This document shows positions 44,599 to 55,066 of a stretch of 64,000 bases of DNA, piece after piece. Positions within the stretch are counted from its first letter, which is position 1. The number at the start of each line of letters is the position of its first letter. The DNA is taken from NCBI GenBank assembly GCA_000507305.1, contig DF239859.1:70621-134620 (forward strand). Reading direction: 5' to 3'. The position numbers and the translations under genes were made by a program. The notes below the pieces were generated by a model, which saw only the letters and a program-made list of their open reading frames with translations, made no database searches and was not told the DNA's origin. The DNA comes from Breviolum minutum Mf 1.05b.01. Lineage: Eukaryota; Sar; Dinophyceae; Suessiales; Symbiodiniaceae.

Positions 44599-47500
44599 TG
44601 ATACGTAGAAATACTAAGAGACAGCAAGGAGCAATTGGTAATGCCCGACAGAGCTGGAGGGAGAAAGATACTGCCATCCAGGACAAACCATCGCAGGAGC
44701 TACCGTCACCAGAGGTTCTTGCGAGGCTATCCAAACAGGCGATCAGGGACTGTTTGTTTGGCTGTTCCGGATGGCTCATTGTTCAGATATGCTTGGATGG
44801 TTTTGGATGTTCTGCTTTTCCAAAAATGACCCTTTGTGCTTTTTCATGTTCATGTTCATCGAATTCGAGCGCCACCATTGGGGCCTCATCCACTGATGAT
44901 CCCACTGATGAGAAAACAACCACGACTATGCTTGGACACAAGCACTAGGTTGAAGATATGTATAAAGTGTGACGTTCCTGCAATTGCGGCTGGATGAGGT
45001 CTCTTTGGGCTTGATAACCCTAGTCTTGTAGACTGTAGATTCTATATGCCATACAGTAATAGAATCTATTCGTGTAGATGTTACATATTTGTAGTCTGTT
45101 GGGTTTTCAGGGGTTTGTACCTTTGGACTGACTTGGGCCGCTGCACCTCCTTGCCAGAACCTTGGGCTACTTGAAGAGCAGTACCGCGAAAGCGGGGTCG
45201 AAGGACAGCTGCTTTACGACGCTTCACTGCTTCACTGGCTCTGAGCGACTTTTTTCCATTTTTTTCATCACAATCTTAGATTTTTAATCTCATGATCCCA
45301 CAAATGGTCCATGATAGTCCCAAATGGGATTGCAATGGATAATGGATAAGTTGTGCAACCACTGAACGATGTTGTGCCAACTCTGAGTGCCGTCAGCGTC
45401 ACACGCTACCGAAGTCATGTCTCCTTCCCAGCTGCAACGGCAGACCGTTTGGCCATCACTGGACATCACATCGACGCGGCGCTAGTGGGTGCGATGCAGG
45501 TAGGTTCCAAATGGCCACTGGCACGGCATGAATTCCAGTGACTATGTGAATATAATTGATTTATATGATTAGATGATATTCACAAAGCCAATGATCGTGA
45601 ATGCCTTGAAAAAATTGCAATGGACATGGGGAAAGCCCACTGCAGCATTTTTGCAATTGATTTTGTGGCATTTGGTAATGCTGACAAACTGTTGGTCCGC
45701 CAGGTGGTCGAAGACCTTCTTCAGAATGCTGCCAGTCAGGCATGTGTGAAAGCAGAAGCTGCACTGCGTTGGCGCCTGGAGAGCTTCTTCAGCGAAGGCG
45801 GTGGATGGATAACGATGGATAGTGATGGATATAACGGATTGCTGATCGGATTTGAGATTCGAGATTCGACTCCGGTGACTCAGAGTGATGGACCGTGGAA
45901 GAGACAGATGTAGTAAAGATTTGTGATTTGATGTAATTTGCATATACCTCGCCTTCAACTGTATTTGCTGATCCAAATGCAGCCCAGTCGAACCATTTGA
46001 GATCACGGCTCTGAAAGAGAACCACAGGACAAAATATAACAAACATAGTGAACAAAATGTAGATAAAAACATTGGCAGTACGAATTAGATTGAGGGGCAG
46101 TTTCGAAAAATAGAAATAACAAGTCTTGAGCGACGTTTCCAGATGCGTGGTGTTTGCAGGAGCGTTATCTTCAGAGCCACCGCAGGCCCGCCTTTGTGGA
46201 ACAATGGGCATGGTTTTTTCTCTATTGCCGTACTATTTGCACTTGGATTTTGAATCGGAGCTGATACAATTGATGCAAATTGTTAAAATGCAGCATCTCG
46301 CAGATTTAAGTTCCTGACCTCTGCAGCCACTACCGTCCAGGATGCCCTTGCAGTGAATGCCCAGGTTCCAGGCGGCTTTCCGAACCAAGCAGGACATGAT
46401 GACGTGCCGAACAGGAAGTCAAACGAATTTTCCAGATCAGCAACGTTAAGGTATTTTCGTTTAGCAATCTCACTTATGTAAAATATGTAATACGAGTCAT
46501 ATGTGTTACTTCGTGACGACCATCCCCCACAAATGATTGACAGATTTGGCACCTTAGATGGGACTGAAACATTGCTCATACTCGGATCTGGGGTTTGCTT
46601 CATAAATCATAAGTCTTACAACGGGAAACGCTTCGTCAATTTGCGAGGCTCAAAGCTGGCGAAGCCGGGAGAGGTCAAAGAGATCAAAGAGGCGAAAGAG
46701 GCTACCGCACATGCACCGACCACCGACTGCCAGATGATGACTTTGTTCACATAGGCATTCTCTGGGGAGACATGGCATTCCAAACCCGTTTCTGAAAACA
46801 TGAGCGAGGGGTGTTGTGTTGCTTTATTCCAGTCTGCCACTGCTACCCGGGAGGCGTTTCCCAAAGCTCGCGTGCAACGAGTTCAAGCACAAGTGCGTAG
46901 TGGGGACACCTGACGCAGGGAATTCGGGATGCAGTTGAAGCATTTGAAGCTTTGGACACCGAGACCGTGGTGAGCAGAGATTTTGCACAATGATGAATGA
47001 TGTTCTGAATTCAAATCGCAATTCCAAGGTCTAGGTGAGGAAGAATCCCCAGGGGCTGAGGCTGCTACAGAAGCGCAGCTTTTGCACCGTCATGACGTGT
47101 TTCCCTCACCTTCGCCAAGCCAAGTCAGCATGGCCGGTCGGGTCAGAAAAGAGTGATATGGGTTGTCCTGTCGGATGGCATGGTTTGTCTTTAGACTTGA
47201 AGACTTGCCTCAAGAACAATCGTGTCCTCAATAATATAATATGATATATCTTTACCAAAATCTGTAACAGATTGGCCTTTGGAAGATTTTGGAAGTTGCA
47301 TCAAACTACGAGGAGTCTCCGTGCGGGATGTGTCAGCCAGCAAAGTTGGCTTTTCAAATTGCCTGCACAGTGAGAAGATCATTTTCCTCACCACAATTCA
47401 GCACAGGCACTTCAGAGTCTTGTGAAGGGATGTAAGAATGTAGCTGCACATTTTCTCACATTTCTCGATGACAGTTTTCATCAGTCTAATCCTAGTCTCT

Positions 47501-48756
47501 TCACTATAGCATATGTAAGATGCCCATATCACACTATGCCACCATGAAACTCTTGATATTCTTTCATTACCTTTGATTTTTATTCTTCTTGATTATTCTT
47601 CATTTCGTTTCAGTTGAAAACCATGCGTTTCATTGAAGTATTTTGCAGTCCGATTTGGCATTTTTTGGACTCTGAAGCTGCCCAAAGACAGTCCATGTGA
47701 CGTGCTTCAAAGTTTGTGTTTCCCTCGGCTGAAAAGGAGCGAAAGCGATTCAGTTGGCTCGGTCTTTCGTCCAAGGTCCAATGATACCACAGAAACTGAG
47801 ATCGTGCGAAGGGCGTTGAAAGTTTGTTTCAGTCAACAGATGCTCGTGTGCATCCTCCGGCTCCAGCGTCAATCTTACAGCATTGCATGTTGTTGGCTTA
47901 ATCAATTGACACTTGGAAAAGCTCGGAACCAAAAAAAGCTGAAGAAATACCTCATCAATCTATTCTCACCCCTCAGCACATGATGCTCCCGCAGAATCAG
48001 AAAGCAGGGCCACAATATAATGTAGTTTTTAGAGTCGCGGTTGCTTGGCTGCGGGAGCCATTGGAGGCTTCAAAAGGAGCATAGAAACTGGAAATTGCTG
48101 GCATGCAAATATGTTCATACACTTCCCATAGTCCCACACTCATTTCCCCTACGAAATGCCATCAGCTACTCATCCATTCCGCGGTACAGCTCGTGTGTCA
48201 ATGTGATGCTTTTGGAAGTTTATCATTTTCTAGTCTACTTATTGACTATAGCCATAGATGCCATAGCAATTTTCAATTGCTGGGCTATGATTTTGTAGAG
48301 GCGTTTGTCCACCGTTGTCCTTCCTACATGGCCTGATTTCTTGGAAATCTGACAGGTTGGGTGGTCTGATTTCGTGGGGTGGACTCATGATTTGTATCTT
48401 GTAGAGCCCCACATAATGTGCCCCCAACTTCAACCAGGTAGTTAGAGGGGGCTCATTTGTCTATTTTGTATATCTAGTATTACCTGCTTTAGTTTGCGCA
48501 GCTCTGTGTACATGTCCATAGCTTAGGTGCATGAATTTCGGTAACCAAAATTATGGAGCAGAGGATTCCAAAGAATACTGATTCACCGATTCACCTCATA
48601 TCTGCTTCATTTCATCCGTTTCATCGTTGCAGCTTGGACATCGTTTGAGCTCGCAGGCCTTGGGCATTTGGCTCCTGAGTATCATGAGACTGTCTTCATC
48701 AAGTTTTATCCAATACTCAGAACAGCAGCAGACAGGCGCTTTCAAAGAATGCTGTA
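44599..48756 (+). CDS. Unrecognised multi-exon gene or genes
   Basis: Protein-like + strand exons: about 44599-44747 (VIRRNTKRQQGAIGNARQSW...ELPSPEVLARLSKQAIRD), about 45155-45238 (NLGLLEEQYRESGVEGQLLY), about 45353-45498 (TLSAVSVTRYRSHVSFPAAT, followed by GTAGG), about 45600-45800 (DKLLVRQVVEDLLQNAASQA then LRWRLESFFSEG), about 46320-46440 (TTVQDALAVNAQVPGGFPNQ), 46924-46971 (GIRDAVEAFEALDTET), 47034-47152 (GLGEEESPGAEAATEAQLLH), about 47272-47375 (LEDFGSCIKLRGVSVRDVSA) and about 48635-48753 (FELAGLGHLAPEYHETVFIK). Most start after an AG. The protein would be acidic and helical. No family was recognised and exon order or unity is unproven. Confidence 0.4.
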
Positions 48757-50095
48757 AGCATTGTAAGCCTTTGTTCCGAACCTCTCGTGGAAGATGGTAT
48801 AGCAACGCAACAGATATCAGTCTAAATTCTCTCGGATTGCTTGGCGTTTGTCGGAGAACCCCTCCATGCTGCCAACGTTTCCGCGTCCCACACTTTGCCA
48901 TGCACCTATTGCCTCTGTTGCACCTGGATCAACCAAGTGGACAAAGTTGGTACCAAGTGCTTTGACAGGAGTCTTGGAAGAGTGAGAAACACAGCTGTTC
49001 TGAAGCTTTCGTCAAGTATCTGGTTGAATAAAATATAATAAGATTATGTGCCAATTAGATAGTTGCAATAGTAGTATTCATTGGCAATGAGACGACTTCG
49101 ACGTACTTGGACTCGATCATAGAGGACTTCGCAAAGATCTTTCATTCATGCATTTCCACGCTACACCAAAAAGGGCACTCAACTTCCCTCGTCTAAACGA
49201 TTGTCCTTGAAGCAGTCACCATCAGCTTTTTCATGTAACGTCCAGGCAAGATATGGTCGCATCGTCCAGGGATGGATGGAATAGGGGCTTCTTTCATCAG
49301 TCATGTTTGGCAACTTTGCTTTCACGGGTCCCCGTGAGAGAGACTACCAGACCCCACCCAGGCCATCCCAGACCACTTGACGCGACAGGACTTGTGTGCT
49401 TGGCGCACACTGCGAGACATGTAATACCGACACGGAAACGAAGACCTCGCCGCGCGCTCCTGGAAGATGCCTCGAACGTCCACACCCAGGCCATTCAACA
49501 ATGGTTGCAGAAAGTCATCATTGGTATCTCGACCCTCGACAGACTCTGCAGACCTCTGCAATTCAGCTTTTCTGGAAGGTAAGTTCACTTTGAGAGGGGT
49601 TCATCAACCGTCATATTAGCTTTGTTTGTGGGATGACATGGCATGACTTTACCCAATTGGTTCAGCTCATTCATGCTATATGCTATATTTATAGGTGTGT
49701 GCGACCAGCCGTCGGCGCATTTACTTCGTTCGAATTCTCTTCGTACACCTTTGTCCATCTTGGCGTGGCATGAAATATCCGACACTTCGTGCAATGTGCA
49801 ATGGAGCGCATTGGAGTGCAATGGGCTGATGCACTTGCCATCCAAAAGAATGCAAAAGACAGTATGGATTATAGACAGAGATAAAAGCAATGACGCATTT
49901 GTGGTAGTATAGCATACGGCTTTACGGTCTAGCAACAATGCCAAATCAGAGAACACCTCCAAGGGCAAGCACGGAATCTCAAGTGTACGTGCCAGCGCAT
50001 ATCTATAGGTACGTTCTCCATGTGCACGACAAGAAATCTGAATCGCAAGAGAACAAGTCAAGCACTGAGATGCAAAGCCCAGTTTCGACATTATG
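48757..50095. other. Stretch with ambiguous short frames, left flank of the Copia element
   Basis: Frames at 48841-48970 and 49253-49582 have coding-like composition in more than one frame, so no exon is called. 49780-49830 has short GGAGTGCAATG-type repeats. Confidence 0.35.
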
Positions 50096-50101
50096 TGTTA
50101 C

Positions 50102-50240
50102 TGTGATTTCAAGGTGATTCGCATGGTCAACCTTGGATGTTATGAATGATGCAGCCTTTTGGCTGCTGAGTGCTAAGGTGGAAAAATAGGAAACGACCGG
50201 CGTTGATTCCTTTTTTGTTGGCGCTGCTGCCTTTTAACTG
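50102..50240 (+). repeat. 5' LTR of the Copia element
   Basis: 137-139 bp starting TGTGATTTCAAGG and ending CTTTTAAC(TG); the last two bases may instead belong to the primer site or target duplication. Differs from the 3' LTR only at 50182 (A here, C there). Unusually short and without the common CA end. Confidence 0.92.
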
Positions 50241-50256
50241 GCAGCGGAGCAGGTTG
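50239..50256 (+). promoter_or_regulatory. Putative primer-binding site of the Copia element
   Basis: TGGCAGCGGAGCAGG begins with TGG, the complement of tRNA CCA, directly after the LTR. It resembles the initiator-tRNA-Met half-type sites common in Copia elements but is not an exact match to any I can name. Confidence 0.45.
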
Positions 50257-50430
50257 CGCTCTGGGGGCCAAGCTGCGCTGTGGTGGTGCGGCTGTGGGTG
50301 CTGCGCTGTGGTGGCGCGGTGGAGCTTTGGCGCTTGGTGCTGCGCTTTGGTCCGCAATCAGTCCGGTGGTAGCGGTTGGTGAAGGCTTGGGCTTGGTGAT
50401 CAGCCTTAGCACTCAGCATGTGCTCCTACT

Positions 50431-51429
50431 ATGGAAGATCTTGGGAGGTCTTCGCGATGGAGGAGTCAAGTGATTCTCGTGCCATGTCGGCACAGAGAAG
50501 TGATAGCTCAGGGCTGGGTTCTTACCCTTGGGCGTCATGGGAGAGATCAGCAAGTGGGCAAGAGCATCAAGGAGCTGAACGTGGAGTGGAGCGGTATGAC
50601 ATCGCTTCAAGTGTGGCTTCCACGGAGGACTCGGTCTTGGGATGAGTGGGATGGTTCATCCAATGGCAGTCGGGAGAATTGGGTCTATGTGAGTCGAAGA
50701 GGAGAAGGGAACACTTGGGGCAATTCAGACCCTTGGCGTCGATGGTATGGCTCCTCAGATGACTCTTGGCATGGTCGAGATGGAAGAGGGCAACATTCGG
50801 GAGAAGTTTCTCGACAACAACAAGGCCACGATCATGAACAAGGTCGACATTCTGGAGAATCAGAAGGAGAAGGTGGCCGAAGAGATGGACTACCAACTGG
50901 CAAAGTTGAGAGCGTCCATGACAAAGCGGACAAAGAAGAAGAGAAGAAGGCACAAGGCAAAGTGTCGAGCAGTTCTCCCCCGGTCTTCAAGGCCAAGCAA
51001 GGTGAAAACTATAGAGAATGGAAGAGGTCCGTGAAGTTTTGGCTACGGGGTGAGGGACAGAACTTGCCTACATCCCTCATTGGGCCTCGTGTAATGGTCC
51101 AATTGAGAGAGAGAGCAGCTCAATTGGTGAAACACTTGGAGCCTGAGGATGTGGATGGCAAGGGCGGCTTGGATCTCATATTTCAGGTCTTGGAGAAAAG
51201 CCCGCTGATCCGTCAGAGCGAGAAGCATCGAGTTGATTGGCATCGCAAGAGGCTGCTCAACCTGTCGAGGATGGCAGGTGAGAGCTTGGAGAGCTACATC
51301 ACCAGAGCCAGTCTTTACAGAGATCAACTGGCTGGGTTGGATGCTTCACTCAGCATGGGTGAGCGGTTCTTTGTTGGGCATCTGCTGGATCACGCCAAGT
51401 TGACGAGGCGCGATAAAGCTATGCTGTAG
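50431..51429 (+). CDS. Copia element gag, first part
   Basis: 332 residues from ATG 50431 to TAG 51427-51429. After a Ser/Gly/Arg-rich and charged N-terminal third, the conserved Copia gag part starts near residue 190: FKAKQGENYREWKRSVKFWL, followed by LIFQVLEKSPL, WHRKRLLNLSRMAGESLESY and GERFFVGHLLDHAKLTRRDK. The frame continues past the stop into the zinc-knuckle region without a shift, so the TAG is either a nonsense mutation or a readthrough site. Gag forms the virus-like particle that packages element RNA. Confidence 0.8.
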   Translation: MEDLGRSSRWRSQVILVPCRHREVIAQGWVLTLGRHGRDQQVGKSIKELNVEWSGMTSLQVWLPRRTRSWDEWDGSSNGSRENWVYVSRRGEGNTWGNSDPWRRWYGSSDDSWHGRDGRGQHSGEVSRQQQGHDHEQGRHSGESEGEGGRRDGLPTGKVESVHDKADKEEEKKAQGKVSSSSPPVFKAKQGENYREWKRSVKFWLRGEGQNLPTSLIGPRVMVQLRERAAQLVKHLEPEDVDGKGGLDLIFQVLEKSPLIRQSEKHRVDWHRKRLLNLSRMAGESLESYITRASLYRDQLAGLDASLSMGERFFVGHLLDHAKLTRRDKAML

Positions 51430-52690
51430 ACCCATGCAGGTGATGAAACAGAAGGTGGCATCACTAGCGCTATGATGGAGTTGTCTGGGGAGCTAGAGGG
51501 AGAAGCAGGCTTTCCTATAGGCCAAGCCGAAGGACAACTCAGTGGTGCTCAAGGAGAAGAGTTCATGGTGCAACGTGGAGTGATGGGCTTTCGCTTTCCG
51601 AGGAAAGAGAAGGCAGCTTTGGCGGCAGAGGTGAATGACATGGAGACCGCCACTCAGATGTCCTTTGCCATGGAGCCGGTGCCTGAAGAACAAGGTGAAG
51701 AGGGTGTGGATGAGGCAGATGCGGCCATGCCGGCCGATGTCTTGCACGCAGAACATGAGGCACTGGCGCTTCAATACAAAGCACGTCAGAAGATGGCTGA
51801 GGTGAAGAAGCTTCGCAACTTTTACCGCAAAGGCGAAGAGGGCAAGAAGAACAAGCTCGTGAAGTGTTTTGTGTGCGATGAACCTGGACACATCGCTCGC
51901 GACTGTCCAAAGGTGAAGGGCACTTTGAATACTTCGAACCAAGTTTTGGTCACCTCCTCTAGCAATACGTCGAAGACCGATGCGGAGGCAGCAGAATGGG
52001 ACCTCTTGGCTTCGCTGTGCTGTGTCACTGAAGAGAGTCCGAACAAGGATCGTGCAGTATACATGGTGCAGCGAGGGTCCTGGATGGGTGAGGTGGATGA
52101 TGGGCAATCCTTTAACACTGGTGTTGTTCCGCATGAAGCATGGTGGAACATGCAAGAGTTGGCAAAGAAAGTGATTTTGGATTTAGGTTGTATGAGGAAT
52201 GTGGTTGGTGTCAAGTGGGCAACCGATGTCATAGAGGCATGGAAGAGCAATCAAAGGTGGTTCAAAATTATCCCTGAAGCAGAAGTCTTTCGTTTTGGGG
52301 ATGGCAATACCTTGAGAAGTCGTTATCGGTTGCAATTGGAAGCCACTTTTGGAGGAAGAAGAGTTCTTTTAGCATTTAGTGTGGTTCCAGGTCCATGTCC
52401 TCCTTTGCTGTCAAAGCAGTCACACACGAAGTTAGGAGTGAAACTGGACACGGAGCATCACACCATGTCATCGAGAAAGTTGAAAGTTCAAAATTATGGT
52501 CTAGTTGAAACGGATGCTGGTCACTACACAATGAGGATAGATGAATTTCATTTGCTACCTCCAGAAGATGAGACATGGAAGGAAGCAGGAAAGACAGTGA
52601 TGTTGAGTGACGATGAGGTTGCACTTTTTGAACCAGCACAACCCGATGCAGAGGTGTTTGGCTCCGTTGTAGATCAAGTGAACTCGGTGC
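51430..52690 (+). CDS. Copia element gag C-terminus with zinc knuckle, and aspartic protease
   Basis: Same frame as gag (an ATG occurs at 51472). The CCHC knuckle CFVCDEPGHIARDC lies at about 51865-51906. The aspartic protease-like core is VILDLGCMRNVVG at about 52171-52209: the usual D-(S/T)-G is D-L-G here, a variant whose activity is uncertain; a hydrophobic strand (VLLAFSVVPG) follows. Coding sense leaves this frame near 52690, where frame 2 continues with a second CCHC-like CRLCGSLEHRTRNC at about 52727-52768. That frame in turn gives way to frame 1 near 52960 (EEFMDAALPGLAPEEAALIL) and then to frame 3 near 53110. Confidence 0.7.
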
Positions 52691-53109
52691 CCTTGGATGA
52701 AGTCCAACTGCCCTCCTCCTCCCAATCCGCCGCTATGCCGCCTGTGCGGATCTCTGGAGCATCGGACAAGGAATTGTCCCAGCATCGAGGAGGAAAGTGC
52801 CGAGGAGCTGTCAGAGACTTGGGAGACACAGAGCATGCTGGCCGAGGAAGAGAGGCAGCGTCGCAAGGAGGCGCCGAAGAACATGGAACTGGATGCGGCT
52901 CCTGCGGTGACTTTGCCAACTCAGAAGTCCACCAGGCGGCCGAGAGCAACAGCAGCTGCAAGGGATCTCAGGAAGCTTGGGTCGAGGTCCCTCAGGAGGA
53001 GTTCATGGATGCAGCGTTGCCGGGCTTGGCTCCAGAGGAAGCAGCTTTGATCCTGAAGAGGAGGGCCAAGCAAGCCGTCAGCAAGAACAAGAAGGCACAG
53101 TCTGCAGCC

Positions 53110-53900
53110 TTGACAGGGGGCGAAGCAGATTACCCGTCTCTGTCGAATTGCTGGAGCAACGAGTTGACCTTCAACATTCTTCGCAGCACGGAGAGCCGGC
53201 TGAGAACCTTTCAATGGAAGAAGATGGTGTGGCAACTACGTGTCAGGGAGGCTGTGAAGATGGAATCAAAGGGCAAGGCAACTTGGAGGAGGAACCCGAG
53301 ATGGCTGACCTACCTCCTGAGCTACGAGATTGCGGCGTTGTGGGGGCACTATGGGGCAATGAAGCAGAGGCTGAGATCAACCGACTTCCTGAATCAACTC
53401 CAAAACCGTCATTGAAGCCAGTCAAACCTCAACGTGGTGTGACTCAGAAGCTGAAGAAGGGCATTGAAGAGAATTGGAGGATTCAGGAGCTGGTTGCCGA
53501 GCTCATCACTATGGAGGACCACTATCTGCTGATCGAGCTCTTCGCTGGATGTGCTAGACTGAGCAGGATGGCCAAGAACCGAGAGGGTTGGGTGGCTGAA
53601 GGACAAGAGGACACAGAGAGAAGTGCTCTACTTGATTCGGCACCTCAAGCCGGACTTGGTGACTATGAGCCCTAGATGTGGTCCGTGGAGTCAATTTCAG
53701 AGGATCAACCCCAACATCGACAAGGTGATGAGCCAAAGAGAGGCAGATCTTCCTCTTTGGCGCTTTTGCCGAGAAGTTTGGGATGAGCAGGACAAAGCAG
53801 GAAGATGGGTTTTGATGGAGAACCCCGCCCAATCAGAAGCTTGGAACATTGACTGCATGAGAGGGCGGTCTAATGTGCATCGAGCTAAGGTGCCTCAGTG
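53110..53900 (+). CDS. Copia element methyltransferase-like domain
   Basis: Inserted between protease and integrase. Frame 3 up to about 53620 holds motif I-like LLIELFAGCARLSRMAK (53521-53571); frame 1 from about 53620 holds HLKPDLVTMSPRCGPWSQFQ (motif IV-like at 53665-53694, PRC for PPC) and VLMENPAQSEAW (motif VI-like at 53808-53846). The spacing and the C-x-W-S and ENP-x-S-x-x-W elements match those of the domain in the Ngaro-like element, so the two are probably homologous. The shared ENP and the lack of PCQ argue that they form a divergent group. Catalysis is not assured, and the frame change at 53620 splits this copy. Confidence 0.6.
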
Positions 53901-54289
53901 TGCCTTTGGATTGAGAGATGTTATCAGTGGAAAGCCCCACCAGAAGTACACAGCCTTGGATGTGAACAACGAGGCCTTCAAGAATGAGCTATTGGTGGGG
54001 GCAGTCTGCAATCACGCTCCTGGAGAACATCAGCCGATAGAAGGAAATGTGTTTTGGGAAGGGCGATCTCAGAGAAGGTCGGCCTTGGCAGCAAGATGGC
54101 CGGAAGCCTTTTGCCAACACATGTTGGAAGCTGCAGAGAGAGCGTGGGAGAAATGTGATGTGGAGATCCCGGAGAAGTTCACAGAAGGAAGGCAACCAGG
54201 TGGGGCACACTATGTTTTGCCGGTGGAACCTATGCCCACAGTAGACGGTGAACTACGTCGACAGTTGGAGAAGGCTGACTGGCGAGGAG

Positions 54290-55066
54290 GACAATATGAC
54301 TACGTCTACTTTGATGGCACGGCAAGACAAGGACCCTACAAAATTCGACAAGCCTTAGCTCATCTACATGTGACTTTGGGGCATCCATCTCAGGTAAAGG
54401 CTGATGAGAATGCTCATGGTATCGGGCTGTGGTACCGCCGTCACCAAGGTGGCCAATGGTTTGAGGTGTCAGATTTGTGAGGCAGTGAGGCCTCCTGGGG
54501 CAGAACCTAAAGTCTCGGGACAGAGACCTACCAGGTTTGGAGAGAAGATCCTTTCCGACTCCTTCTATGTCTACGACATCAAGGGTGAGCGCTTCAATGT
54601 CACTCACATCATTGACGCCTTGACAGAGTACCAGGTGGGTGTGGTGAGCAAGAATTGGGGCGCCGAAGTCACTGCCGAACTTCTACAACATCGATGGTGT
54701 GCAGTGTTCGGCCCTCCTGAACTCCTTCAGACAGATGCTGGCCGAGAATATGAAGATGTGATCCAGAGATTATCCCGGGTGCTGGACTTCAGACATGAGG
54801 TGGTACCGCCAGGAGCAAAGTGGCGACAAGGCCAAGTTGAACGTCATGGAGCAGTGGTGAAACTGATGATGATGAGGGCGATCCATAGCCAGCAAGCTCA
54901 AGGTCTCGAAGAAGTGAAGATGGTGGCTTCCGCTTGCTTTGCGGCAAAGAACCGATTGTGCAACAGGATGGGACTTAACCTCTGCAAGCAATCACCGGAA
55001 GAAACACAGCAGTTCCAACCTCGATCATGGACCAACTATGCAGTGGCCACATCAAGCAGGCCATGA
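54290..55066 (+). CDS. Copia element integrase
   Basis: Zinc-binding part: LAHLHVTLGHPS (His-x4-His, frame 1, about 54355-54390) and LRCQICEAVRPPG (Cys-x2-Cys, frame 2, about 54460-54498), with a one-base shift between them near 54400. Catalytic core in frame 2: first Asp in DSFYVYDIKGE or the following ALTE segment, second Asp in LLQTDAGREYE (about 54724), and Glu in WRQGQVERHGAVVK (about 54823). This is the D,D-35,E arrangement that inserts the cDNA. The C-terminal part runs into frame 1 at about 55040, where the RT polyprotein starts. Confidence 0.8.

Noticed and set aside
51493-52250. Minus-strand frames of 142-220 residues opposite the Copia gag-protease region
   Set aside because: Antisense shadows of a GC-richer coding strand.
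53110-53415. Frame 1 continuation of the 647-residue Copia frame
   Set aside because: The protein-like sense is in frame 3 there; frame 1 residues after about 53110 look random.
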